Positions 24,590 to 33,050 of a stretch of DNA of 49,381 nt are shown here, in pieces. The translations under genes were made by a program, and so were the position numbers. Source of the DNA: Bdellovibrio sp. ZAP7 (GTDB lineage: Bacteria > Bdellovibrionota > UBA1018 > CAIMNF01); contig CAMCGZ010000018.1 of NCBI GenBank assembly GCA_945874535.1, forward strand, positions 1 to 49,381, in the 5' to 3' direction. The notes beneath the pieces were generated by a model. That model was not told the DNA's origin and searched no databases. It saw only the letters and a program-made list of their open reading frames with translations. Within the stretch, counting starts at the first letter, position 1. Every line of letters begins with the position of its first letter.

Positions 24590-25338
24590 GAGTTCTTCCG
24601 GAGAACCATGCAAAGAGACAAGCCCGGGATCCGGACTCCAAAACGGGCTAAGAATCGGCTCAGTCTGGCATCTGTCCTAAGGATTCCACCGACTGCGCGG
24701 CTAAAGAAATGCTCTTCAGGATGTCGCCAGTGATTCACGGCGTGAGGTCCAGGAACTTTTGGCTTGATGCCGAAGCAAAACTCGATGATTTTCTGGAATA
24801 GTCTTACGAAAAAAAGAAGGTGAAAGAAGTAAAATGACTCCTCGATTCGGACTTCTCCGGGGTTCCGAATCAAGTACATCAAGTGACCGCGGTGATACCG
24901 TCTGTAGTGTTTGAGTTTCAAATCGTGGTACGAAAACAGGAGCTGGAACGCAGGTACCGTAATCAACAACAGTCCGCCGGGTTCGAGCATGGAGATGAGT
25001 TGGTTCAAGAGGTCTTCGTCTTCGGCCACATGCTCCAGCACATCGAGTGCGCAAATAATACGGTATTTCCGGTCATGGATCTCATCGAGACTCTTGAAGC
25101 GCTCGATTCCGGAGGGGCAGGGGGTGCTGCTGTCAAAAGCAGTGTCGACTGCATCGATGGTGGCTGAGGTCCTCCGATTCATCTCAAGAGCGAAGTAAAG
25201 ATCTCCGGCGCCGATGTCGAGAATGCGTGATCCCGCACTTAGGGATTCTTTTCCCTCGAGGAGTCCCAGGATGAATCGGGCGCGAGAAAGTTCCCAAGGG
25301 TGTCGGTGCGGGTTATTTGAGATTTCTGAAAGGTCCAA
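24586..25338 (-). CDS. Class I SAM-dependent methyltransferase
   Basis: 250 residues. The start is TTG 25338 with a strong GAGGAGA eight bases upstream, lying inside the 3' end of the glycosyltransferase gene (26-base overlap), so translation is coupled. SAM-binding motif I is ILDIGAGDLYF, motif II is near IDAVDTAF, motif III is ICALDVLEHV, and GGLLLITVPA follows. The region HYRRYHRGHL is typical of methyltransferases acting on glycolipids or glycans. With the membrane glycosyltransferase it may modify a surface glycan, though the acceptor is unknown. Confidence 0.85.
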   Translation of the reverse strand: MDLSEISNNPHRHPWELSRARFILGLLEGKESLSAGSRILDIGAGDLYFALEMNRRTSATIDAVDTAFDSSTPCPSGIERFKSLDEIHDRKYRIICALDVLEHVAEDEDLLNQLISMLEPGGLLLITVPAFQLLFSYHDLKLKHYRRYHRGHLMYLIRNPGEVRIEESFYFFHLLFFVRLFQKIIEFCFGIKPKVPGPHAVNHWRHPEEHFFSRAVGGILRTDARLSRFLARFGVRIPGLSLCMVLRKNS

Positions 25339-26617
25339 ACTTGATCTCCTCAGTGATTCCTTCGCAGGTGGCCACCCCCGATGTCAGGCGTGAATAGGCG
25401 AGTCCGAGCGTGTTGTTCTCAGTCTGAAACCACGGTTCGGAGGTTTCTGTCCAGGGTCCGAAGTAGCTATTTCCGAAATAGATCGCAAATCCTGTACAAA
25501 AGAACAAGAAATAACCGCGGATCACAGGGACTCTCGCAGCCAGTGCGGTAAATGCGGTTGCAGCTAGAACTATGAAAAATGGCCATGCAGCGATTGCCCG
25601 GAGTGCATGGGGAACGCTTTCCCAAGTGAGCGCTGAGGGGAGGATTCCGAGACCGGCGCCGGCGAACAGGAATAGGGTGTCCTGCCGGGGAAGTTTTTTA
25701 TTCCGGATCATTCCCAGGATCAGAACGACTAGACCTCCTGAGAGTAAAAAGTATTCAGGCGCACTCATCATGCCTGTAGCACGTGTCGAATGCCTCAGGT
25801 TCTGGTCGCCCGACAGGAGAAGGAATTCCGGGCTCAGGTGTTTCAACCCGTTCAAAACGGCATTCCACATCACCTCAATCCACCCGGCATCACGGAGCGG
25901 ACTCATGGGGTGGCTGCTCCACAAGACGAGCATTTCGGCCCGGGCGGTGAAGCGGGGATCCACCCATGAGCGCCAAAATACCGGCGCCAGCACGGCAAAC
26001 AGGATTGCCATGGAGTACGATTTCTTTCTCCAGTCGAGACCCGGAAGGAGCAATACGAGAGGCAGAGTCAGGATACGGGTTCCCGGATACGCCACGGATG
26101 CCAATCCAAAAGCAAGGGCTCCCACTACCCAATGGTATCGCCAACGCATCCCTTCAAAGCAATAGAGCCCCAGAACGATGAAAAAGACCGACAGGGGCGG
26201 ATCCCATGCGATTCGTGAAAACTGAAAGGCCCAAGGCGAGATACTGGCAAGCAGTGCCGCGATCCACGCGGTCTCTTCACCCCGTTTTTTTCGTACCCAG
26301 AGGAAAAGAAACAGAATCGTCAAACAAGTGACGAAGGCGGGAAAGGTCCTGAAGGCAGCTGTGGAGGTTCCGAAAATACGAGTCCAGAGGGCTTCGCCGA
26401 AAAGATAGGGTGCGGTGTAATAGCCGGCACCCAGTCCGGCTGAGAATAGCGGAAGGGTATTGCCGAACAGATCTTTGCCCGTTTCTCCCAAGCAAAGTGC
26501 ATGAGCCGCTCCGACCGCCTCATCCACATAAAAGCCCGCGGGAGAGCGATCCGTCGCGATGAAACGGACAAGATTCAGGATCAGGACGGACCCGATCAGC
26601 CAGTGCCGGAAACGCAT
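25313..26617 (-). CDS. ArnT/PMT-like membrane glycosyltransferase (GT-C)
   Basis: 434 residues with about ten membrane helices. The first periplasmic loop has FYVDEAVGAAHA, with Asp-Glu in the place of the catalytic acidic residues of GT39/GT83 enzymes, and LPLFSAGLGAGYYTAPYLFGEALW follows, matching the dolichyl-phosphate mannosyltransferase/ArnT pattern. It would transfer a sugar from a polyprenyl phosphate in the periplasm. It forms a two-gene unit with the methyltransferase downstream. A 17-bp sequence matching the replication iterons lies in its coding region and another just upstream of its start. Confidence 0.78.
   Translation of the reverse strand: MRFRHWLIGSVLILNLVRFIATDRSPAGFYVDEAVGAAHALCLGETGKDLFGNTLPLFSAGLGAGYYTAPYLFGEALWTRIFGTSTAAFRTFPAFVTCLTILFLFLWVRKKRGEETAWIAALLASISPWAFQFSRIAWDPPLSVFFIVLGLYCFEGMRWRYHWVVGALAFGLASVAYPGTRILTLPLVLLLPGLDWRKKSYSMAILFAVLAPVFWRSWVDPRFTARAEMLVLWSSHPMSPLRDAGWIEVMWNAVLNGLKHLSPEFLLLSGDQNLRHSTRATGMMSAPEYFLLSGGLVVLILGMIRNKKLPRQDTLFLFAGAGLGILPSALTWESVPHALRAIAAWPFFIVLAATAFTALAARVPVIRGYFLFFCTGFAIYFGNSYFGPWTETSEPWFQTENNTLGLAYSRLTSGVATCEGITEEIKFGPFRNLK
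26289..26305 (+). repeat. Isolated iteron match inside the glycosyltransferase gene
   Basis: TTTCGTACCCAGAGGAA matches the origin iteron consensus ATTCGTACC-NNNN-GGAA at 12 of 13 fixed positions. It has the same T at position 1 as the origin copy at 20256. It lies in coding sequence for FLWVRKK on the minus strand, so it may be fortuitous. Confidence 0.3.
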
Positions 26618-26634
26618 GAGGTCAGGATGCCCGA

Positions 26635-26651
26635 AATCGTACCGGATGGAA
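26635..26651 (+). repeat. Isolated iteron match in an intergenic gap
   Basis: AATCGTACCGGATGGAA matches the iteron consensus at 12 of 13 fixed positions. It differs from the origin copy at 19873-19889 by one base. It sits in the 40-base gap between the TonB receptor gene end and the glycosyltransferase start. Confidence 0.45.
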
Positions 26652-26657
26652 ACCGAA

Positions 26658-28745
26658 TTAGATTCCGGCGCTCAGGCCGAAAGAAAAGTTCCGCGGCATC
26701 GCAGGCTCGATCCCGTTGCTCCGGACCCTCGAGAAGTAGCCTTCATCGAGCAAGTTGAAAACTCCGGCAAAGACGTTGATTCCGGTGTGTGGAATCTTTC
26801 CCTCGAGAGTCAGATCCACGACCCGGTAAGCAGGGATCTTTCGGTTGATGCTGTTTTCGTCATCTCCGAAGTGATCGGAAACAAAGGTGTGAAGCAGGCT
26901 TGCCTTGGCGCGAGTTCCAATATTCGAATAGAGCCCGTTCTTGACGAGCCACTTCGGTGCGTATTGTGGAGTTTTTCCGGAGAGCGAACCCTCTTTGAAG
27001 CGCGCATGCAGAGCGGTGAGGTTCCCGACCCAGTGCAGATCCATCGGACCCCGGAGGATCTCAAGGTCATATGCGGCCTCTAGACCCTGGTGAATCGCCG
27101 CACCGGTATTCTTGCGGACGTTTCCAACCCGGCCGAATTGATCCGTGTAAGAGATCAGAAAAGCCGAGAGGTCCCAAGTCAACCGCTCACTGAGGCGGTC
27201 CCGGATACCGGTTTCCAGTGTCCAGGCTTTCGAGGGTTTCAGATCCTCACTGATCAAGTCCCCGGTGTTGAGCGGGACCGTGTCTTGAAAAGCCATGGGG
27301 CGGTAGCTTTGTGAAAAATTAAGATAGGCTTCCCGCCTGGAGTCGATTCTGGTTTCGATTCCGAGGCCGAAAAGCGGAACATGAGCCCACTCGGAGTTGT
27401 TTCTGAGTGGAACAGCGCTTCCCGAGTTCAAGTTCTCACGAATCGCCTGATAGATGTTTTCAACCCGGATACCGGGGGTGACCGAAGTACGCCCCCATTC
27501 AAATCGTTCTTCGAGGAAAAGGGAGACCGTCCGGGTTTTGCGATCGATATTCTTCTGGGCTGCTCCCGATGAGGCATCACCGCTCGTACCTTGCTCCTGG
27601 ATAAACGGTGAGTCCACGGCATAAAGAAGCACGCCGGAAGAAAGGGTGTTCCGTTCTGCAAGGAAGGCATGATCCCATTTGACGCGGGTATCGTTTGCCA
27701 AGGTGTAAAAATTCTGTTTTTGAATGGTGTTCGAATTTGCGTTGGGTGTTCCGCCGAACTGACTAGCAGTCTCGAGATTTTGACGGAAGGAATTGCGGGT
27801 GAAGGCTCCTCCATACAGATGTGAAACCAGCAAAAGACTTGAGTTGAGCTCATTCCTGTACTCGAGCGAGCCGAAGGTTCTGCCGAGCTCCAGCCGATCG
27901 TTGGGGGTTGTGGTCTGGGTGCGATCTCCCGAGGGCGATGCCAGCCCACCGGGCTCTCCGTGGGTTGAGCCATACACGTGTGCAGACAGGGAGAGACTCT
28001 CTCCTTTTTTGAATGCGTGAGACCAATTCAGCCTCGCTTGGCCGATATCATAACGGCTGTTCGATTGGCGGAATCCGTCGCTCGAACGTTTTTGCGCTTC
28101 TACCAGCACAGCATCATTTTCAGAAACCGGAACCTGCGTTCCGAGGGAGTAGGTACTGGAATTGAAGCTACCACTCCTGAAGCCCGACCAAAGCTTGAAT
28201 CCTTCGCCCTGCTTGGGCTTCCGGAGCTGATAAGAGATCGCTCCACCCGGCATGGGGCCATACAGCAAACCGGCGCCGCCTCGAAAAAACTCGGACCGTT
28301 CCACCCATTCGGCGGGAGGTTGGTAGTAGTTGGCGCCATAGCCATACATGTCGGAGGCAAGGGGGACGCCGTCGGCGAGGAAAAGCAAATTCTGGGATTC
28401 GTGCGGATCTCCGAGGCCACGAACACTCATGGATGAGTAGCTCTCGTTATTGACTTCACTCACCATGATTCCGGGTGTCCTTGCAAACTGGTACCGGAAG
28501 TTGTTGGTCGGGGCCACGGGCGCCGCTTTTGAATCCACAACGATCACTTTCTTGCCTTTTTTGAGCTGGGTTTCCCGGGATTCTGTAACCAGAGGGGATA
28601 AGGATTGACGCCAAGAGTCGCGATCACCGGTGACCTCGATTTCCGGAAGTACCAGAACTTCTTCAGCTCGAGCCGGCGTCAAGAGGGTCGAGAGCAAGAT
28701 CAGAGTCAGAGAAAGGGCGCGGGCCTTATTGATAATCATTATCAT
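26658..28745 (-). CDS. TonB-dependent outer-membrane receptor (iron/siderophore type)
   Basis: 695 residues. The signal is INKARALSLTLILLSTLLTPARA, followed by EEVLVLPEIEVTGDR. The plug domain holds NFRYQFARTPGIMVSEVN, MSVRGLGDPHESQNLLFLADGVP and FFRGGAGLLYGPMPGGAI. The 22-strand barrel ends PRNFSFGLSAGI. The segment FNLLDEGYFSRVRSNGIEPAMPRN is typical of FecA/FcuA-like receptors. It imports a ferric chelate with TonB-ExbBD, which are not in the window. A perfect 7-1-7 Fur box overlaps its first codons and no Shine-Dalgarno site is present. The second ATG (M3, 28739) may be the true, perhaps leaderless, start. Confidence 0.9.
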   Translation of the reverse strand: MIMIINKARALSLTLILLSTLLTPARAEEVLVLPEIEVTGDRDSWRQSLSPLVTESRETQLKKGKKVIVVDSKAAPVAPTNNFRYQFARTPGIMVSEVNNESYSSMSVRGLGDPHESQNLLFLADGVPLASDMYGYGANYYQPPAEWVERSEFFRGGAGLLYGPMPGGAISYQLRKPKQGEGFKLWSGFRSGSFNSSTYSLGTQVPVSENDAVLVEAQKRSSDGFRQSNSRYDIGQARLNWSHAFKKGESLSLSAHVYGSTHGEPGGLASPSGDRTQTTTPNDRLELGRTFGSLEYRNELNSSLLLVSHLYGGAFTRNSFRQNLETASQFGGTPNANSNTIQKQNFYTLANDTRVKWDHAFLAERNTLSSGVLLYAVDSPFIQEQGTSGDASSGAAQKNIDRKTRTVSLFLEERFEWGRTSVTPGIRVENIYQAIRENLNSGSAVPLRNNSEWAHVPLFGLGIETRIDSRREAYLNFSQSYRPMAFQDTVPLNTGDLISEDLKPSKAWTLETGIRDRLSERLTWDLSAFLISYTDQFGRVGNVRKNTGAAIHQGLEAAYDLEILRGPMDLHWVGNLTALHARFKEGSLSGKTPQYAPKWLVKNGLYSNIGTRAKASLLHTFVSDHFGDDENSINRKIPAYRVVDLTLEGKIPHTGINVFAGVFNLLDEGYFSRVRSNGIEPAMPRNFSFGLSAGI
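28730..28744. promoter_or_regulatory. Fur box
   Basis: The minus strand reads TGATAAT-G-ATTATCA, a perfect 7-1-7 inverted repeat identical to the classical Fur core. It overlaps the first five codons of the TonB receptor and lies just after its predicted promoter, so bound Fur with iron would block initiation. Confidence 0.85.
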
Positions 28746-28748
28746 TAG

Positions 28749-28777
28749 TCATTAACTTGATTCCGAGCCCCCGTCAA
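28749..28777 (-). promoter_or_regulatory. Predicted promoter of the TonB receptor
   Basis: On the minus strand TTGACG (28777-28772) is followed after 17 bases by TAATGA (28754-28749). The -35 is good and the -10 weak. The expected start point, near 28742, falls on the first ATG and would give a nearly leaderless message. Confidence 0.4.
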
Positions 28778-28803
28778 GACGGATTTCATGCTAGAGTCCG
28801 GGC

Positions 28804-29052
28804 ATGATTCCCGAACAACCGAAAAACTCCTATCGCGTGACGCTGGTCCTTCCTTACCGTGAGTCCCGACTCGACGGAGTTTTGATGAGAGCGCTCCGGG
28901 AACAGAAGGAAAATTTGAAGCTGAGAGTGTTGAGCCGGACCGAGTTCAAACAACTCTTCAAGGAAAAGCGCATTCTCATCAAGGGACAGGCTGCGACTCC
29001 GGCATCCAGCCTTGCAGCCGGAACCACTTACGTGGACATTCTCGGATTTTGA
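28804..29052 (+). CDS. S4-like RNA-binding domain protein
   Basis: 82 residues made almost only of an S4-like fold: ESRLDGVLMRALREQ, then LSRTEFKQLFKEKRILIKGQAATPASSLAAGTTYVDIL. This matches the RluA-type N-terminal S4 pattern 'RLD..L...LSRs.l..li..g.v.vng....ps..l..Gd.i.i'. It likely binds structured RNA, as do small S4 proteins such as Hsp15, but lacks a catalytic domain. The first 12 residues are a short tail. It is divergent from the TonB receptor, and its last 25 bases overlap the alkB-like gene tail to tail. Confidence 0.65.
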   Translation: MIPEQPKNSYRVTLVLPYRESRLDGVLMRALREQKENLKLRVLSRTEFKQLFKEKRILIKGQAATPASSLAAGTTYVDILGF

Positions 29053-30044
29053 TTTTCTTCGATCAGCTTTCGATCCATGTACTTGAACCAAAGTGGCGGG
29101 ATCAGAGCGAGAAGAATCATCCCCGGATATCCTGTTGGCATTTGAGGAGCATCTTCAAAGTGCCGGAGCAAAGGGTATTTGCGGGTCGCATGGGCATGAT
29201 GGTCGGAGTGCCGCGAGAGTTCGAAGAGCACGTATCGCGAAAGCGGATGGCTCGAATTCCAGGAGTGTCGGGGCAGGACTTTCTCATAGCCCCCGGCCTC
29301 GAGACGCTTCCGGCTGAGTCCGTAATGCTCGATGTAGTTCACTGATTGGAGTAAAAGCGCCCCCACTCCGGAACTGACAAAAAATGCCAATGTTGCATGG
29401 CCTCCGAACTGAAAGTAAATCACGGCAATGAGCGCGGCTTGAGCCGCAGTGCCCACCGTCATCTCTGAAGGGTCCAATCTCCAAGCATTCCTGAACGCGA
29501 GCCAGAGAGCACGCACCCAGAAGCGCGGAAGACTCTCTCCATAGTGAGCGCTCTCAGAATCCTCGGGAGTGGCCACGTGCTTGTGGTGGCCTTGGTTGTG
29601 CTCGACGAAAAACTGCCAGTACAGGGAAGTCATGAGCAGCAATCTTGAGAGCACTCGCTCAAACTTTGATTTTCGATGACCGAGCTCGTGTGCCGCATTG
29701 ATACCGAGGACTCCGCAACAGATCCCCATCGAGAAAATCAGCCCGATGATCTCAAGTTGAGTCAAACCAGCCGATCGGATCTGGTGCATGCAAAAGAACA
29801 GACAGGCCCATTGGAGCGGCACGGTTGCCCAAAGAATCCAATCGAGGATTTTACTGTCCTTCAGTTGATCTTCCCGCTCCTTCGACAGGTTGATCCGGAC
29901 CGGCTCCAAGAATAACTCGAGGGAGGGAAGAATCCCGAAAGCATAGAATACCGTAAAAAACTTTCCAATTCCTTCTGTGCCTAGAGACACCAGGAAGCTC
30001 GCCGGGATGCTCCATGCTAAGAGGTATTTGATCGGATGTTTCAT
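29028..30044 (-). CDS. alkB: AlkB-type alkane 1-monooxygenase / membrane di-iron hydroxylase
   Basis: 338 residues with six membrane helices and the di-iron histidine motifs of AlkB: HELGH (119-123), HNQGHH (149-154), the AlkB-specific NYIEHYGL (236-243) and RHSDHHAHATRKY (278-290). AlkB oxidises terminal carbons of medium-chain alkanes, or related hydrophobic chains, using O2 and electrons from rubredoxin. No rubredoxin or rubredoxin reductase is nearby, and relatives such as XylM act on other substrates. The NYxEHYGL motif favours the AlkB branch. Its start overlaps the stop of the Cys-rich gene (ATGA), so they are co-translated. Confidence 0.9.
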   Translation of the reverse strand: MKHPIKYLLAWSIPASFLVSLGTEGIGKFFTVFYAFGILPSLELFLEPVRINLSKEREDQLKDSKILDWILWATVPLQWACLFFCMHQIRSAGLTQLEIIGLIFSMGICCGVLGINAAHELGHRKSKFERVLSRLLLMTSLYWQFFVEHNQGHHKHVATPEDSESAHYGESLPRFWVRALWLAFRNAWRLDPSEMTVGTAAQAALIAVIYFQFGGHATLAFFVSSGVGALLLQSVNYIEHYGLSRKRLEAGGYEKVLPRHSWNSSHPLSRYVLFELSRHSDHHAHATRKYPLLRHFEDAPQMPTGYPGMILLALIPPLWFKYMDRKLIEENQNPRMST

Positions 30045-32041
30045 TCCTTGGGCTTGGATAAAACGTCTTTCACATTGAAGAACGACGCTTGTTCAGGGTT
30101 TAAGACCGTATCGATCGGCTTGAAGGAGGGGGTTCCGGCAATCTCGAACAATTGCTCGATTTTTACCCGAATCGATACCGATCGGGCCACCTCGCACCGG
30201 ATGTTCCCGTCCGCGTCCGGTTTGGAGCCCTGAGGGCACTGTGTGATGATGGCAGCACGAACCAGCACCGGGCACAGGTTCATTTCCTGAATCGTCGTTG
30301 GAAACTTATTCCGCTTCCCGTTGGTATGGAATGAAGCTGAGATGGAAACCGGCAACTGCAAAGACGGATAGGGGTTTCCGATCTGAACCATGCCGCTCGT
30401 TGAGGTCACATGCTCCTGCTGGATGGTCTTCTGCATGGCCTCGACTTTGTAACGGGTCAGGGTCCCTCCCGGTGCCATGAATTCACTGTATTGCGGGCAA
30501 AGTACGCCTTCGCGCGAATAAAACCCCGAGATCACCGAGCCGACGCGGACTACCTTACCCGACGCCTGGATTTCGGTTTTGGCCCCAGCTGCAGCCAAGA
30601 GGACCGCGTTCATTTGACCTCCATCGTGATCGAGGTCTTTACTCGACCAGAGGACGTCGAAGTCGGTACTTTTGGTTTCGAGGCAATCGAGGCGGCGTTC
30701 AGTCGGGCTCGCCTTGGATCCTGCATTCATGCAACAGCTGAGCTTCCGGTTGATCCTTGAATTGTAATCGCTGTACGAATTCGAATCGCAACCGTGCTTG
30801 GTGTAGGACTCGGCGCACCCGGCAGCACCGATCACGCATGGTGGATTCCAGACCGGGACCGACCCGGATCCTCCTCCTGCAGAGCTTCCTGAACTGGCAC
30901 CGCCAGTGCTTCCACCGCCCGGGCTGGGTGAGGGAGTCGGCGTGGGTCCGCCGTTGGGGTAGTAACAACTGAAACTCGTGTAGGTTCCCGCATTGATCGG
31001 CGATGGACAGCTTGGCCTCTGCGACTGGCAGGTGCCACCAGTCGGTGTGGAACGGGTGCAAGAAATGGTCGGCCCGAAAGTCCAAGTGCAATGGCCGATT
31101 GCCCCTGCTGCAGACGAGGTCTCCGTACACCCGTTGCTTGGAGGAGCTACAGGTATGGGTGAGGGAGTCGGGGTGGGCGATGGCGCCGTACAGTGAGTGA
31201 AGTTTGCCAAGCAGGTGAGATTGGTCTGATCAATGCAACAACTATTCATCGAATCCCATTTGCAGACATGCCCGATCGGACAAACGTGGCAATTATCCAT
31301 GTGATTACAAACTGACGGGATCGGGGTCGGGCTCGGTGTGGGGATTGGAGTCGGCGAAGGGGTCGGGGTCGGGCTGGGTGATGGAGAAGGTGTGGGAGAT
31401 GGATTGTTACAAGTGTTGATCGGATGGCAACTTGATCTGCCAAAGCTACCCGTATAGTTTGCAGGATTGTTGCAGAATCCATTTGCAACGACAGCATCGT
31501 CGTATCCGTCAAAGTTGACGTCGTTCCCTGTGGCAATAGTCGAAAAGGTGGTGTTGCTCAAGAGGTGGTCACATTCTGTATTGTAATCGATCCCTTCGCG
31601 CTTGCACTTGTCCGCTGTGCATCCGGCTCCGGGAGGCAAGTAGTAAGTATCGCAGCACATGGTGTTGCTGAATTTCTTCCATCCGGAATCGTCGGCATAG
31701 CCACATCCTCCTTCACCGGTGCTATTTGCTACAGTGCCATTCTGAAAAGCGGTGTGGCAGGCCGAAGGAAAAGACCCCCATGTGCCGCCCACGGCAGAGG
31801 GGTCCACACAGCCCATGGGTTTACCGTTTGACATGAACTGTGTGCCGGGTTTGAGTGGCACGGCCGCACAAGCTCCTTTGAATGAGTTCGAGTTCGGTGC
31901 GCTTAGCTCAATGGATTGTCCGAGGCCGAAGCTTTCAGGATTGGTGCAGGTACAATTTAGTGACGGTACGGCGCGCGCCTCAAGTGCGAGCAGAATCAAA
32001 GCACTGAACCATACAAAAGATCTCCAGCATGCACCCCTCAT
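30041..32041 (-). CDS. Large secreted Cys-rich protein with Pro/Thr/Ser linkers
   Basis: 666 residues. The signal is MRGACWRSFVWFSALILLALEARA. The mature protein has more than 30 Cys, grouped in modules (SLNCTCTN, CCDTYY, CNHMDNCHVCPIGHVCKWDSMNSCC, SCCMNAG) separated by low-complexity linkers (PTPSPSPSPTPTPS and a Gly/Ser-rich segment GGGSTGGASSGSS). The C-terminal 200 residues have fewer Cys and look like a folded beta domain. It is probably exported and disulfide-bonded at the cell surface. No family recognised. GGGGGTAAGTC precedes the ATG. It is the first gene of an operon with alkB, an unexpected partner. Confidence 0.75.
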   Translation of the reverse strand: MRGACWRSFVWFSALILLALEARAVPSLNCTCTNPESFGLGQSIELSAPNSNSFKGACAAVPLKPGTQFMSNGKPMGCVDPSAVGGTWGSFPSACHTAFQNGTVANSTGEGGCGYADDSGWKKFSNTMCCDTYYLPPGAGCTADKCKREGIDYNTECDHLLSNTTFSTIATGNDVNFDGYDDAVVANGFCNNPANYTGSFGRSSCHPINTCNNPSPTPSPSPSPTPTPSPTPIPTPSPTPIPSVCNHMDNCHVCPIGHVCKWDSMNSCCIDQTNLTCLANFTHCTAPSPTPTPSPIPVAPPSNGCTETSSAAGAIGHCTWTFGPTISCTRSTPTGGTCQSQRPSCPSPINAGTYTSFSCYYPNGGPTPTPSPSPGGGSTGGASSGSSAGGGSGSVPVWNPPCVIGAAGCAESYTKHGCDSNSYSDYNSRINRKLSCCMNAGSKASPTERRLDCLETKSTDFDVLWSSKDLDHDGGQMNAVLLAAAGAKTEIQASGKVVRVGSVISGFYSREGVLCPQYSEFMAPGGTLTRYKVEAMQKTIQQEHVTSTSGMVQIGNPYPSLQLPVSISASFHTNGKRNKFPTTIQEMNLCPVLVRAAIITQCPQGSKPDADGNIRCEVARSVSIRVKIEQLFEIAGTPSFKPIDTVLNPEQASFFNVKDVLSKPKE

Positions 32042-32105
32042 GACTTACCCCCAGACTCTAGTATAGGGCAGAAATGACACAGGTGGAACCGCTTAGTTCT
32101 TAGTT

Positions 32106-32471
32106 TTAAGCCGCTTCCACGTCTTTCATTCTATGAAAAGAGTAGAGAAGTTGGAGAGTTTCAGAAATTTGTTCGGCACGGAAGGGTTTCTCAATCATGA
32201 AATTCGTCCGACCACGAGTGACGCCTGACATTCTGGCTACCGGCTTTTCACTCATCACTTGCCGAAGCGCTTGGTCGAGCAGGTGTTGCTCGGGCATTTG
32301 AATGTCGGAGATGATGAGGTCTGAGGTCGGGATCAATCGTAGGGCCTCACGCACGTTCGTCGTCGTGACGATATCCAACCGTTGAGTGAGCCCGAGGATG
32401 ATGTCCTTCAGAATCTCGCAAATGAGCGGTTCGTCATCGATGATCAGCAGTACAGGTTTCTTCGGAGTCAC
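32106..32471 (-). CDS. Single-domain response regulator receiver
   Basis: 121 residues, a stand-alone receiver domain without output domain. Acidic pocket Asp12/Asp13, phosphoacceptor Asp56 in LIISDIQMPE, switch Ser82, and Lys95 in EKPF are all present. The stretch after Asp56 (EQHLLDQALR) is shorter than in CheY, losing the usual 'dG..l...ir' loop. The start is GTG 32471, fixed by GGAGGG eight bases upstream. No histidine kinase is adjacent, so it is an orphan. Confidence 0.85.
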   Translation of the reverse strand: MTPKKPVLLIIDDEPLICEILKDIILGLTQRLDIVTTTNVREALRLIPTSDLIISDIQMPEQHLLDQALRQVMSEKPVARMSGVTRGRTNFMIEKPFRAEQISETLQLLYSFHRMKDVEAA

Positions 32472-32526
32472 TCGACTATCCCTCCAGAGTTCTGATCGGC
32501 AAAAGCTTGGCGGATCTCGAGGAAAT

Positions 32527-33009
32527 TCAGAGTTCCCGGAAACGATCCATAATGACCGGAATCTGGTCGTGACGGGTCTTGGCCAAGAGGATCAAGCGAA
32601 TGGCCTCGTTCTGGCGGATCTTTCCTTCTTGGAGCAGGATGCAGAGGGTCCCTTCCACAGGATCAGTCAAAGTATAGATTTCAGGATGTTGAGGCCAAAG
32701 GTTGTCGATTTGATTGCTGCCGCCCATACAGAGCGGAATGAGGTGATCGATCTTGAAGTTTCTTCTGCCCCGCCGCCCGATAGTGGTTCCCAGGGTGCTG
32801 TCATAAAGCTCCACCACCCGGTCCTTCAATTCCGATTTGACTGAACGCTCACAGTAAGGAATCCGCTCGGGATACCGGTATTCACTCGGAGTCTTGCAAA
32901 GAGAACCCGGAGTGAGCTCGGGATGAGGGGCACGGGGCCAAGACTCTGCGGCATTCGCCGTCAGGGCCAGTCCTAAAGCCAAACAAATGAGAGCGGTGAT
33001 GACTTTCAT
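32527..33009 (-). CDS. Secreted HNH-type nuclease-like protein
   Basis: 160 residues from ATG 33009 with a signal peptide (MKVITALICLALGLALTANA). The longer frame starts with TTG. The HNH-like core is KIDHLIPLCMGGSNQIDNLWPQH: a DH pair, the GGSN turn and the final NLWPQH, as in secreted or phage-type HNH proteins. Cys pairs (LCKTP, YCERS, LCMGG, LCILL) suggest disulfides. It may degrade external DNA or act in defence or predation. It lies 41 bases from, and divergent to, the SRAP gene. Confidence 0.75.
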   Translation of the reverse strand: MKVITALICLALGLALTANAAESWPRAPHPELTPGSLCKTPSEYRYPERIPYCERSVKSELKDRVVELYDSTLGTTIGRRGRRNFKIDHLIPLCMGGSNQIDNLWPQHPEIYTLTDPVEGTLCILLQEGKIRQNEAIRLILLAKTRHDQIPVIMDRFREL

Positions 33010-33050
33010 TTTAATTGACCGTGTAATAGCATCCGAACTTGTAGAACTCA

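Noticed and set aside
33010-33050. LexA-like box (GAAC-N5-GAAC) before the SRAP gene
   Set aside because: The spacing does not fit the GAAC-N7-GAAC or GAACN4GTTC forms known to me, so an SOS box is not supported.
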